From assembly GCA_963575745.1 (NCBI GenBank), contig CAUYUJ010018904.1:1-42500 (forward strand): DNA of 42,500 bases. The letters run 5' to 3'. A program made the position numbers and the translations under genes. Shown here one piece after another: positions 28,901-36,014 of the stretch; positions within the stretch are counted from its first letter, which is position 1; each line of letters opens with the position of its first letter. The notes under the pieces were generated by a model that worked only from the letters and a program-made list of their open reading frames with translations, was not told where the DNA came from and searched no databases. The stretch comes from Prorocentrum cordatum (lineage: Eukaryota; Sar; Dinophyceae; Prorocentrales; Prorocentraceae).

Positions 28901-31340
28901 CGCCCATAGGGACAAACCTCGCACCTCCAGCCTGCTGCGGAGGGCGTTGTGGCTGTGGTCCTAGGACGCCTGGTGGCCCCGCAGGAGTGCGCAGGTTCCT
29001 CTGCTGTGCGTCTTGGATACCTGTATGCACTGCCCACGGGTCAGCACGATATAGCTGATCGGTCAGTCCAGAAACGTCGGCTGGTGTCAAGTAGCTGTTG
29101 AGGGCCTGGACCCATGCCTGCTGATCCGGCCTCCAAGGAGATGCTACCGTTGCTACTGGTGTGACCACTTGTTGCCATGAACCGTCCGAGGTGTCTACCG
29201 CGGGTGTCCCCGCACCTGCGGGTGGCCCCGCTTCAGGCATGACCTCGTCTTCCTGGGCATTTATCATGAGGACCGTCTGTGTGTCGTACGGTCGTGGAGC
29301 AACATCTTGCTCGGTCATGATCAAGTTGAATGGGCGACCGTCCGTCTTAGACCAGCCCTTTAGGTACATGGCGTGATCTTCCATTACACCCAGAGTTCTG
29401 TCACATAATTTAAGTGGCAGGTAGTCATCGGTGCGAATCCTGTCCGCGGGTTGGCCCCGCCTCCGCGACTTGTCATAAGCCAGCGGATTGCTCCAGGCTT
29501 CACCGACCCGATATTTCGCAATGCTCACAATCTGGAGGATATGATCGGGCGGTATACGGCCGTCGTGGCCCCGTGTCATGACGATGTCATTTGCTGACCT
29601 CCATAGGGAAAAGCCACTGGACAGCATCTTGTTGATGCTGCAGAATATGAGCACCTCCGAGTCAGGACGGATGCCCGATTGAATCCTCGGGTCGCCCGGG
29701 AGGTAGGGGCAGCCGTGTACAAATTGGCGCCCCCCCTTCCTTTTAGGGTTGTCCTGTGCGAGGCATGAAAGGCCATTAGCAAGGATGTCCTTGACATACT
29801 CCCACTGTGTCCCGTGGATGAAATATACTGGGTCGTCTGGTTCTTTCATCCATGTTGTGATCGGCTTATAAAGCGACTCGGGACAGTGGATGCCTGGGCT
29901 GCTGTGGCCGTTCGTGGCTCTGATGAAGTACTGTGGCCTGCGTGCCGTTGGTCGAAACCTGGGAGGCAGCAGCATGCTGTCATCAACGCACTTCATCTGG
30001 AGCCTGCCCTTCTGCATGCCGTGATGGTCAATCATCTCACAGCAGTTTAGCAGCACCCAATACACGTATGACGTGTGGGGCCTGCCCTTGATCAGCACCT
30101 CGTGCATTTCACGATAGCCTTTCCACTGATCATTTTCAGTCCAGTTTGTCAGCAAATCGTCAACAACAACCCAGCCATCGTATGGATCGAAAGTGCTAAT
30201 CTTTTCGAAGTGTCGGCTGAATCCGTCCTTCCAATACGGACTATGGCGTAGGGCTGTAGAGAACCATATTGACACCTTGGTCATTTGCCCATCGCGCGGC
30301 AGAGTCGGATCCATGCCGAACCTCTCCATGACCTTCATGAGCTCTGCCTTATGCTGCGCGACGCGCAATGGCGGCCTGTCTCGCAACATATTTCCCACGG
30401 CTTGTTGTTCACGTTCCCAGTCGTTGCGGCACTCGAAGTTACGACGATCAGGGCAATTAATGACCTCGTATCGGTCTGTATCGTCTCGAGTGACTCGTGG
30501 GTTTATGGTGCGCTTCGGGCCTTTGCCTTCAATGCCTTGCCAATATTCCATGGCTCCCAGAGGGATGTTCCTAAGAACAGACATTACTGGCTGCCAGCGC
30601 GCGGGTGGCCCCGCTAATGCAGCTGGCGGCGCTTTAACGGGTGGCCCCGCAGAGCCTGCGGCTGACGAGGCAGCTCCAGCGGATGACTCCGCGCCAGGGT
30701 GCGGGTGACCTTGGTCAGCCACTGCATCATCGGCTAGTTTCTGTCGGTCGCCAAATTCTTTGAGGACTTTGAAGCGTTCTTCTCTTGAGAGAGTGCCTTC
30801 TGCGGGTGCCCCCGCTGCCGCAGCTGGCGCCGCTTTAGCGGGTGGCCCCGCAGAGCCCTTGTCCTCCTTAGCCTTGGCGGCTGCTTCTGCCCGCACCGAC
30901 CTCATCCCAGCTTCGGGCATCGGCTGTGCTTTCATGCGTGCCGAACCTGGTCGTGGTGCAAGGCGCGGCTGATGCAGAGTTGGAGTCCAGTCACCTCGGA
31001 AAGCTGCCTTAGGCTTGTCGCGAACTTCGTCCTTGACATCGCCTTGGGTCGCCAGTGGCATCGGGGTCGATGGTCCAGCAAAAGCCTTCCTCCTCTCCGT
31101 CACGGACAGACCGGGGGGATCTCCCAGCTCAGGGTCGTCCGTCTTGGCGATCCCTCTGGCCTTCGCCCGCCCCTGTGTGCCTTCGGGGCTCTTGGACGGG
31201 TGCCTCTTCGCAGGAGTCGGTGAAGACGAGGAGTCGGCTTCAGGTCTTGGAGGTGGTCTGCTGCCCTTGCCTGGTTGTGGACCAGGAGGGTCTTTAGGAG
31301 GGCCTTCTGGCTGGCCATGATCATGGATGATCTGCCTCAT
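25923..31340 (-). CDS. Retrotransposon middle ORF: Tpt1/KptA-like domain, RING-H2 finger, aspartic protease
   Basis: 1,805 codons from ATG 31340; the frame is open 39 codons further, to the UGA that ends Gag. Residues about 350-605 match the RNA 2'-phosphotransferase (Tpt1/KptA) family along their whole length: ALRH, DGWVVVDDLL, YFIRATNGHS, IHGTQWEYVKDILANGL, LPGDPRIQSGIR, SEVLIF, SANDIVMTRG and PPDHILQI. That family moves a 2'-phosphate from RNA to NAD+. Residues 1153-1203 form a RING-H2 finger (CPIC, CGHFFHDIC, CAVC), the type that binds E2 ubiquitin-conjugating enzymes. About 1475-1600 is a retroviral-type aspartic protease with FMLDIGSN in place of DTG/DSG and LPAIWGLG downstream. The rest is low-complexity Pro/Ala/Gln sequence with repeated AGPPA. 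Ends at TGA followed by CGG. Confidence 0.9.
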   Translation of the reverse strand: MRQIIHDHGQPEGPPKDPPGPQPGKGSRPPPRPEADSSSSPTPAKRHPSKSPEGTQGRAKARGIAKTDDPELGDPPGLSVTERRKAFAGPSTPMPLATQGDVKDEVRDKPKAAFRGDWTPTLHQPRLAPRPGSARMKAQPMPEAGMRSVRAEAAAKAKEDKGSAGPPAKAAPAAAAGAPAEGTLSREERFKVLKEFGDRQKLADDAVADQGHPHPGAESSAGAASSAAGSAGPPVKAPPAALAGPPARWQPVMSVLRNIPLGAMEYWQGIEGKGPKRTINPRVTRDDTDRYEVINCPDRRNFECRNDWEREQQAVGNMLRDRPPLRVAQHKAELMKVMERFGMDPTLPRDGQMTKVSIWFSTALRHSPYWKDGFSRHFEKISTFDPYDGWVVVDDLLTNWTENDQWKGYREMHEVLIKGRPHTSYVYWVLLNCCEMIDHHGMQKGRLQMKCVDDSMLLPPRFRPTARRPQYFIRATNGHSSPGIHCPESLYKPITTWMKEPDDPVYFIHGTQWEYVKDILANGLSCLAQDNPKRKGGRQFVHGCPYLPGDPRIQSGIRPDSEVLIFCSINKMLSSGFSLWRSANDIVMTRGHDGRIPPDHILQIVSIAKYRVGEAWSNPLAYDKSRRRGQPADRIRTDDYLPLKLCDRTLGVMEDHAMYLKGWSKTDGRPFNLIMTEQDVAPRPYDTQTVLMINAQEDEVMPEAGPPAGAGTPAVDTSDGSWQQVVTPVATVASPWRPDQQAWVQALNSYLTPADVSGLTDQLYRADPWAVHTGIQDAQQRNLRTPAGPPGVLGPQPQRPPQQAGGARFVPMGGSDGGSPFRTPPSETSENSLWQRLQAIRGNPALAAALQATTPFGTPRGSEGGVAAGSPAERTPAEPPAHAGPPADGQQGSDYERRAANLRAQATFLQQQADRVPSLLRNRNIDVTNHGDFRPLWSWTSEDAPNADPTNPYRQVFIPGIASHPIYGWDNHGPAEAQAMDAPMYPEYYAQMNNTPMIAGPPANEYTRNLANEMFRLQFTRAVDAQSMPHYAYMPTPTDPETVVQPAGLAVPAAMGSMPDYIRDVHNTQQAILASRQQARDNTRLRQQRAIQRRIERETQAGTPADAGPPAERPDRRPPPTPYREGETTFERQARTRPDVPAPVISDYNFTQCPICMDNYEMGTTVWRLACGHFFHDICWDRVAQQHVRNQRPGAPNEAPCAVCRGPGIVIAHFPHAGQRDAESEQARQQERYVADAREMRRLREAVEALEARAAQSAEPSARAPAAQAYPWPAPEQGIQMPILPTLRAQEPPAAGPPAEAAPAAQAGPPANGPPNPGFLRAMEANIRRSGRSGGGTRRPTGSTRTSRVASPVSARSRASAESAEAAQFHTTFMIDTEGLTYARDDTDTLPPGGEWMSTLSANYWVLEQEPITVEERRQYEQMWCTELTMSQWVLEQRLLKGTLGSQITYHTNDHGTMALAARNGTFFPDEDGMPCISFMLDIGSNVNIIGSNTARTFQEIMARYNHRPAICTLSKTLYINGVGEGAAICRKMGNFKIGVQYANEASPRIEEYASNIAEGSGANLPAIWGLGAMEARDTIIVLKPGYQKVIFPSGDYTLKLGRGAKVLKAKKTPSGHLAIPCGLYDGAKSQTVTNTFTIRSSRDGYTETENEEDPVSAGPPAEATAGPPATGQSMTVTTDTYIVEPYIDKQLLEDTTRLIVDRTLNSWWEGQQCPEGTWPHMKDALKSKIFWAVQEAVNKWTPEDQAGPPASPPPPPSYTGGGSSDSAGPTRVEIVSVAAPATPAEPSANSMPPSQTATWSHDRR

Positions 31341-31425
31341 CTGGTCGATGTCGGCAGTACCTTTTATGGCCAGCTTGTACTTGCCATTTTCGTGGCGGTG
31401 AATTACCCTCGTGCAAAACCACTTC

Positions 31426-31460
31426 TGCGCCGAGGAGCTGTAGTACCAACAGGCGCATCA
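31426..31460 (-). promoter_or_regulatory. In-frame UGA between Gag and the middle ORF, with downstream inverted repeat
   Basis: Gag ends CCT GAT TGA. The same frame is open for 39 codons to the ATG at 31340 and then for 1,805 more. Directly after the UGA, UGCGCC (31457-31452) can pair with GGCGCA (31431-31426), with CUGU/ACAG nested inside. Expression of the middle ORF by readthrough is the simplest reading. A separate start at 31340 is the alternative. Confidence 0.6.
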
Positions 31461-34400
31461 ATCAGGGAATGGATTCTCTGAGCCGTCTTCCGCCGCCCAT
31501 TCTTCATTCAGTTCGGTGTGGTCAGTACCGGCGGCGGACCCGGCAGCAGATGCAACAGCTATCCAATCTTCGTCCGCGGACCCAGCGGCTGGCGCCGCGT
31601 CTGCGGGTGACCCCGCTTCTTTGCTGGATCCTGCGGGTGACCCCGCCTCTTTATGGAATCGGCGGTTCCATTCCTTGAGGCGATGGTCATTGGGAAGCTG
31701 TACCCAATTTTCCCTGACAGTGTTGGCAACCTCTTCGGTCATAGGGACGCGATCGGCTTCTGTGATGCGCTTTCCTCCTCCAGGGACCTCCTTGTTAGGA
31801 TCATGGACGTTGCCAGCGTCATCTCCATGAGACCAATTCCACGGGGTCTCACCGTGATGAGGACTCCTGGAGGGGCGGTCCATTGGACAACTGCGCATGT
31901 GACCTTTGAAGGGCTCGCACTGACATACTTGTTTTCTGTATGTCTTGCGATCGTTGATGATCTCCTGTTTCTTAGCCCTTTTGTCCCAAGCCTCTGGCGT
32001 TTTGGTCTTGCCACCCTTGGTACGTATTATCATGCCAGTTTCGTCCCTTTTGGTGCAGTATTCCTTAGAATACCAGTGGCGGATCACGTCCATCGAGTAG
32101 CCGGGGTACCAATTGATGTACCACTCCGGCACGTACTGAGCGGATACACCAACGGAGTGCTCCGTACTGTACGGGTAGCCCGATGCATCATGTGTAGGGC
32201 GTCGGGGAGCTGAACGGCTCCTCCTGCGGGCTGGCCCCGCTGACGCACTACCACGTTCCATGGGCCTTTGATCGTCATGCTCTGAGTCTCGGGGAGGCGA
32301 TGGTCGTCTGTCCCTCTTGGCATAGCGCATGTCCTCCGAGTCCTCTGAGCTGTCCTGGACCATGAATACGTGCTGATACGGGCTTCGGAAGTACCCGATG
32401 TCGTTTAGCTGCTCCATCGTGAGGTCGTTGAGGTCCATCTGGTCGCAGCCCTGCATAAATACATCCATAGACCAAGCGGGTGGCCCCGCTGCTGCGGCTG
32501 GCGTCACTTCGGCGGGTGACCCCGCTAGAGCCTGGAGTGCTGTCAGCATCTGAGGTGCCGACATGTCCGAATCCAGGTATGGACGCAGCCGTGCGGCCCC
32601 TGGGCGCGACAGCAGGTCGTTCATGGTTATCTGCTGATGTGCTGGCGCACTCAGGAGCCGGATTGCTTCTGCGACCTGCTCTTGGAGCATGTCCTTATAG
32701 TCCTCTTCGGCCTCTTCGGAGTCAGAATACGCGGGATGGCCCCGCATTTCGTCATCAGCGTCTCCCGCTTCCGAGCCAGCTCGCGGAAGATCTGGCAGCA
32801 ACGGCGTGCCAATCACCTGCGGTGCCAGCGCGGCGGTGAGCTCTTCCTCGGTCGCCGGGACGGTCTCAGCTTCGGAGATCTCGTCGTCGGCGGGTGGCCC
32901 CGCTGGAAGACCGAACCAAGCATTGAACGCGACCTCGTCGACTTCGTCCCAGCCGTGGAACTCGTCGAAGAGGGTCACTGCGTAGTCTTCCAGGGCTACG
33001 GTCACTTCAGCGTAGCGGGCCATCACGTAGTACGTGGAGGAGCCCGCGGCGGGAGCCGCTTCTGGATTGACGTAAAACTCGTAGTCAATGTAGTCTATGT
33101 CATCCATAAAAGAATTTTGAGCCAAATGTACGGATCCCTTTCCTTTCCCTTTCGGGCATTGATCGCGCAAGTGCTCTGTGCTGCCGCATGTATGACACTT
33201 CATAGTATTGCCAGAAGCGTCCCTAGGGTTGCCCCTCCGCCCTTTTCCCTTACCGGAGGTCCGCCTGTGACCCCGACCTTTGCCTCCGATAAGAACTTCC
33301 TCAAAGACTATATCAGTTAAGGACGTGAGGAAAGCAGTAATACCCCTACCATGCATACGGCGTCTGCGACCCCCTTTGCCACGACCCTTTCCATATCGTT
33401 TGAAATGTCGGCGTACTGCACGTCTCACTTTTCTGACTGGTTTCTTCATAAAGCGCCTCCAACGGCGTTTTGATTTGCGATAAGCCATAAAAGCGGCTTC
33501 CGCTCTTTGTTGTTCAGAAAGGTGAGTGTCATCCGCTGGATAGTCATTACCAGCAGAGACTATGCCATTGTGCTCATCGTCAGATGAGGTGTCTGTGTCA
33601 GTGCCAGATTCAAACGGTGAGGGTGGCTGAGACCCTTGAGCGGATGACTCCGCTTGGCCCCAGAGGGTTGTGCCCGAGGGCGGGCTTGCAGTGTAGGCGG
33701 CGCCTGGCGAGTAGTTCGACCAGGCGTTCGCCTCAGCTGCCTCTGCCGATGCCTGGCCGGTCTGCCCTAAGAAGGCAGTGGCCTCGTTGGGCATATCGGC
33801 TGGGTCAGCCCAGGGACTTGGCTCGCCAGGACCAGCGGGTGACCCCGCAGTCGTGGCGTAGACACCTGCATGTGAGTGGTGCCCTGTGAAGATACCCGCA
33901 ATGTTGCCAGGAGAGCGCTCGGCAACATGTCCGTAGTTCCTCATCCTGGTCAGCAGCCTGTCATAGTCTGCTTGTGTTCTGGGCATCTGATGATTAAAAG
34001 GCTCCAGCAGGTGTTGGGCTCGTGACGCGCCAACGCCTAACGCTCTGAAAAGAATCAGCGTTAGGATCTGAAAGTTGGGGATGACAAGGCCAACAGAGTT
34101 AGCCTCGTCACGGGCCATCTCGAATCGAGCTAACACTGAGTCGATTCGCTCGCCCCTTTCGACGCGAAAGTCGATAAGGGCAGTGCCAGAGTTGAGCTGG
34201 CGCTCATCTTCCAGATTTTCAAATTTGGTGCTCAGTAGGTACAGTATATATGTGACTGCATCCGTTGGCTGTCCATTGACAGTTACACCATAGTTGATGA
34301 TCTGGGAGGGGACCTGCATGGCGATACGACGAGCAAGACCTTGAAGGCCTCGTTGTAGTGCTGCAGCTTGTTGTGGTGGCGTCATATTGCCGCTCGTTAC

Positions 34401-35075
34401 GTTTATCCATGCATGTACTTCGCGAACGTATTCGCGAAAAGGCGTAGTACCGGCAGGGTCCCATGAAGGGCCAGTAGTACGCGTGTCGTCCATCCCCTGC
34501 CGCATGTATCCCACAGCACATCCCATTATTACCCACAGAATGCCGAAGATAGTTATCTTAATCCAGTGCATGTGCATTTCGGCTTCGGTGATTGGTTTAG
34601 GCTGTGGTTTGTCAGGCTCTGGCGTAGTAGCCGTGAGGCGCCTGACTGGCACGGGATGCAGGTGGCCCCGCTGCGGGTAGCCCCGCAGGGTGACCACGTT
34701 CTCGATCGAGTTGCCGATTGGCATCTGGTGGAAGTCGAGAGTGAAGTAGCGCAGTGAAGTAGGAGAGAGCGTCTCGAGTTCGCGGGTTGCCCCGCTAGCT
34801 CGATCGCGGACTGGCTCCGCTCCTCGCAGAGCCGGCGCAACATGGTATTCCACCGTAGTAGTAGTCCACCAAGTTGTGCCGTGGATTACAGGAATCAGAG
34901 CGAGAGCCAGCCACACGAGAGTGTAGCCAGCTCCGCTACCAAGTCGAAAACATGCTGGTAAGCTTAGGTATGTGTTACGCTTCAAGCGTTGCCATATCCC
35001 AGGCTTTGGCTCATATCGCATGAGCAAGAGAGCGAGACGAAGCATGGGATCTGGAGTAAAGGATAGAAGAGGCAT
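31458..35075 (-). CDS. Retrotransposon Gag, with zinc knuckle and two hydrophobic segments
   Basis: 1,205 codons from the first ATG, which lies inside the 5' LTR, so about the first 44 residues are LTR-encoded. A hydrophobic stretch YTLVWLALALIPVI (about 50-66) and a second, ITIFGILWVIMGCAVGYM (about 172-190), look like membrane segments, unusual for a copia Gag. A capsid-like helical region follows (REYVREVHAWIN, then YLLSTKFENLEDERQL, FRVERGERIDSVLARFEMAR). A very basic block (KKPVRKVRRAVRRHFKR) precedes the nucleic-acid-binding CCHC knuckle CHTCGSTEHLRDQC (about 623). The C-terminal half is acidic, then Arg/Ser-rich, with repeated AGSPA/AGPPA. Ends at TGA in the same frame as the middle ORF. 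Confidence 0.85.
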   Translation of the reverse strand: MPLLSFTPDPMLRLALLLMRYEPKPGIWQRLKRNTYLSLPACFRLGSGAGYTLVWLALALIPVIHGTTWWTTTTVEYHVAPALRGAEPVRDRASGATRELETLSPTSLRYFTLDFHQMPIGNSIENVVTLRGYPQRGHLHPVPVRRLTATTPEPDKPQPKPITEAEMHMHWIKITIFGILWVIMGCAVGYMRQGMDDTRTTGPSWDPAGTTPFREYVREVHAWINVTSGNMTPPQQAAALQRGLQGLARRIAMQVPSQIINYGVTVNGQPTDAVTYILYLLSTKFENLEDERQLNSGTALIDFRVERGERIDSVLARFEMARDEANSVGLVIPNFQILTLILFRALGVGASRAQHLLEPFNHQMPRTQADYDRLLTRMRNYGHVAERSPGNIAGIFTGHHSHAGVYATTAGSPAGPGEPSPWADPADMPNEATAFLGQTGQASAEAAEANAWSNYSPGAAYTASPPSGTTLWGQAESSAQGSQPPSPFESGTDTDTSSDDEHNGIVSAGNDYPADDTHLSEQQRAEAAFMAYRKSKRRWRRFMKKPVRKVRRAVRRHFKRYGKGRGKGGRRRRMHGRGITAFLTSLTDIVFEEVLIGGKGRGHRRTSGKGKGRRGNPRDASGNTMKCHTCGSTEHLRDQCPKGKGKGSVHLAQNSFMDDIDYIDYEFYVNPEAAPAAGSSTYYVMARYAEVTVALEDYAVTLFDEFHGWDEVDEVAFNAWFGLPAGPPADDEISEAETVPATEEELTAALAPQVIGTPLLPDLPRAGSEAGDADDEMRGHPAYSDSEEAEEDYKDMLQEQVAEAIRLLSAPAHQQITMNDLLSRPGAARLRPYLDSDMSAPQMLTALQALAGSPAEVTPAAAAGPPAWSMDVFMQGCDQMDLNDLTMEQLNDIGYFRSPYQHVFMVQDSSEDSEDMRYAKRDRRPSPPRDSEHDDQRPMERGSASAGPARRRSRSAPRRPTHDASGYPYSTEHSVGVSAQYVPEWYINWYPGYSMDVIRHWYSKEYCTKRDETGMIIRTKGGKTKTPEAWDKRAKKQEIINDRKTYRKQVCQCEPFKGHMRSCPMDRPSRSPHHGETPWNWSHGDDAGNVHDPNKEVPGGGKRITEADRVPMTEEVANTVRENWVQLPNDHRLKEWNRRFHKEAGSPAGSSKEAGSPADAAPAAGSADEDWIAVASAAGSAAGTDHTELNEEWAAEDGSENPFPD
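34930..34941 (-). other. Primer-binding site for initiator tRNA-Met
   Basis: One base inside the 5' LTR the sense strand reads TGGTAGCGGAGC. Its complement GCTCCGCTACCA is a tRNA 3' end: seven acceptor-stem bases CTCCGCT, discriminator A and CCA. The implied A1-U72 pair is the hallmark of eukaryotic initiator tRNA-Met, the usual copia primer. Confidence 0.85.
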
Positions 35076-35226
35076 CTTCAATGGAAAAGGTATTTTCCGA
35101 TCTCAGATACCAGTCGTGCGCCTCGGTGAGGCACAGTCATATATTTGGCCGGGCCCGGCTTGAGCCAGGCACGGCAGCGGTACATGCTCGATGTATACCT
35201 CGCCTTTAACCTTCTCCGTTTAAAGT
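34943..35226 (-). repeat. 5' LTR
   Basis: 284 bp, one difference from the 3' LTR. Sense orientation: begins ACTTTAAACG, has a TATA-like AAATATATG at about 35147-35139 and the Gag ATG at 35075, and ends TTTTCGAC. Transcription would start between the TATA-like box and the ATG. Confidence 0.95.
35139..35147 (-). promoter_or_regulatory. TATA-like box in the 5' LTR
   Basis: Sense AAATATATG, about 65 bases before the Gag ATG and next to the palindrome CCGGGCCCGG. It is the only AT-rich word in this part of the LTR. Dinoflagellate genes rarely use TATA boxes, so function is uncertain. Confidence 0.35.
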
Positions 35227-35560
35227 AACGCAGCCACTGGGGCCACGAAACGTGTGAGGGGTGTATCGACATGGGTGCGGCGGGCGCATGCGAACGCAGC
35301 CACTTGAGCCTTCGGTGGCGCTCCCTATGTGGCCACGGGACGTATGAAGGGTGTACTGGTGTACCGGAATGGGTGCGGCGGGCGCATGCGAACGCAACCA
35401 CTTGGGCCTTCGGTGGGGCTGCCTATGTGGCCACGAAACGTGTGAGGGGCGTGCCGACACAGGGACACACGGACGGCATAGGCGAGGAGGGGGATGAGGA
35501 AGGAAGGAGGAACGCGGGGCGCTGTCTCTTCAAAAAGAGGACCCGACACCACAAACTGGT
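35227..35560 (+). mobile_element. Satellite-bearing module 4, right part
   Basis: Begins with the second target-site copy AACGCA (35227-35232). Three satellite units follow, then a GGAGGA-rich stretch and the shared right end GCGCTGTCTCTTCAAAA, AGAGGACCCGACACCACA (35519-35554). The first unit lacks about 25 bases between two GGGGCC words. Confidence 0.55.
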
Positions 35561-35860
35561 CGGGAATTAACGTTGGGCCTGGCCCCGCCTCCCGCCTCCC
35601 TCCTCCTGCCCTCCTTTCTCGTTTCCTCTGCCCCGCCATCCTCCCCTTTCCCTTCTCTCTCCTCGCCGCGCTCTCGCTCGGGCCCTCCTCGCGATTCATT
35701 GCTGAGGCTTGGCGCTCCCGCCCGAGCCTGCCTTTGCGACCCGCTCGAGAATCCCTGCACTCTCAGTGACACGGGCTGCCTGCCGCCCCCCTCGGGCCAG
35801 GGGCGCCTGGACCCTCCCCTGGAGCACATGTCGGCACCAGAAGCGCAAGAAACCAACTTG

Positions 35861-35992
35861 GGGAGGAGGAGGAGGAGGAGGAGGAGGAGGAGGAGGAGGA
35901 GGAGGAGGAGGAGGAGGAGGAGGAGGAGGAGGAGGGGGAGGAGGAGGAGGAGGAGGAGGAGGAGCAGGAGCAGGAGCAGGAGCAGGAGGAGG
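35861..35992. repeat. (GGA)n microsatellite, about 130 bp
   Basis: Nearly perfect GGA triplets, the last few as GGAGCA. All frames are open on both strands; no gene. Confidence 0.95.
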
Positions 35993-36014
35993 AGATTGTT
36001 CGTGCGCGGCCCCG

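Larger units (their letters stand above)
19350..34800. repeat. Dispersed 14-nt hairpin GCGGGTGGCCCCGC, about 30 copies
   Basis: Copies with small changes (GCGGGTGACCCCGC, GCGGGTGTCCCCGC, GCGGGTTTCCCCGC, GCGGGTTGCCCCGC) are scattered through all three ORFs, for example near 26089, 26334, 26356, 27410, 27448, 28008, 28681, 29220, 30601, 30838, 31607, 32480, 32889, 33836, 34663, 24543, 21989 and 19361. Each can fold as GCGGG/CCCGC with a 4-nt loop. On the sense strand they read AGPPA, AGSPA, AGTPA or AGKPA in the open frame. They are dense in Gag and the middle ORF and rare within integrase and RT. I saw none outside the retrotransposon. Confidence 0.85.
18935..35226 (-). mobile_element. Complete Ty1/copia-like LTR retrotransposon, 16.3 kb
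   Basis: Two 284-bp LTRs that differ at one position (T at 19185, G at 35193), a 6-bp target duplication, a primer-binding site next to the 5' LTR, and Gag, protease, integrase, reverse transcriptase and RNase H in the Ty1/copia order. All proteins are on the minus strand. It is unusually large because of extra domains (Tpt1/KptA-like, RING-H2, methyltransferase-like) and long Pro/Ala linkers. From the first ATG (35075) to a UAG (19323) a single frame of 5,251 codons is broken only by UGA at 31460-31458 and 25925-25923. Intact domains and near-identical LTRs suggest a recent, possibly active insertion. LTR ends are ACTTTAAACG...TTTTCGAC rather than TG...CA. Confidence 0.95.

Noticed and set aside
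25923-31460. UGA as a general sense codon in this genome
   Set aside because: The cytochrome c gene ends with UGA at the expected C-terminus, and the retrotransposon ORFs use UGA only at the two junctions.
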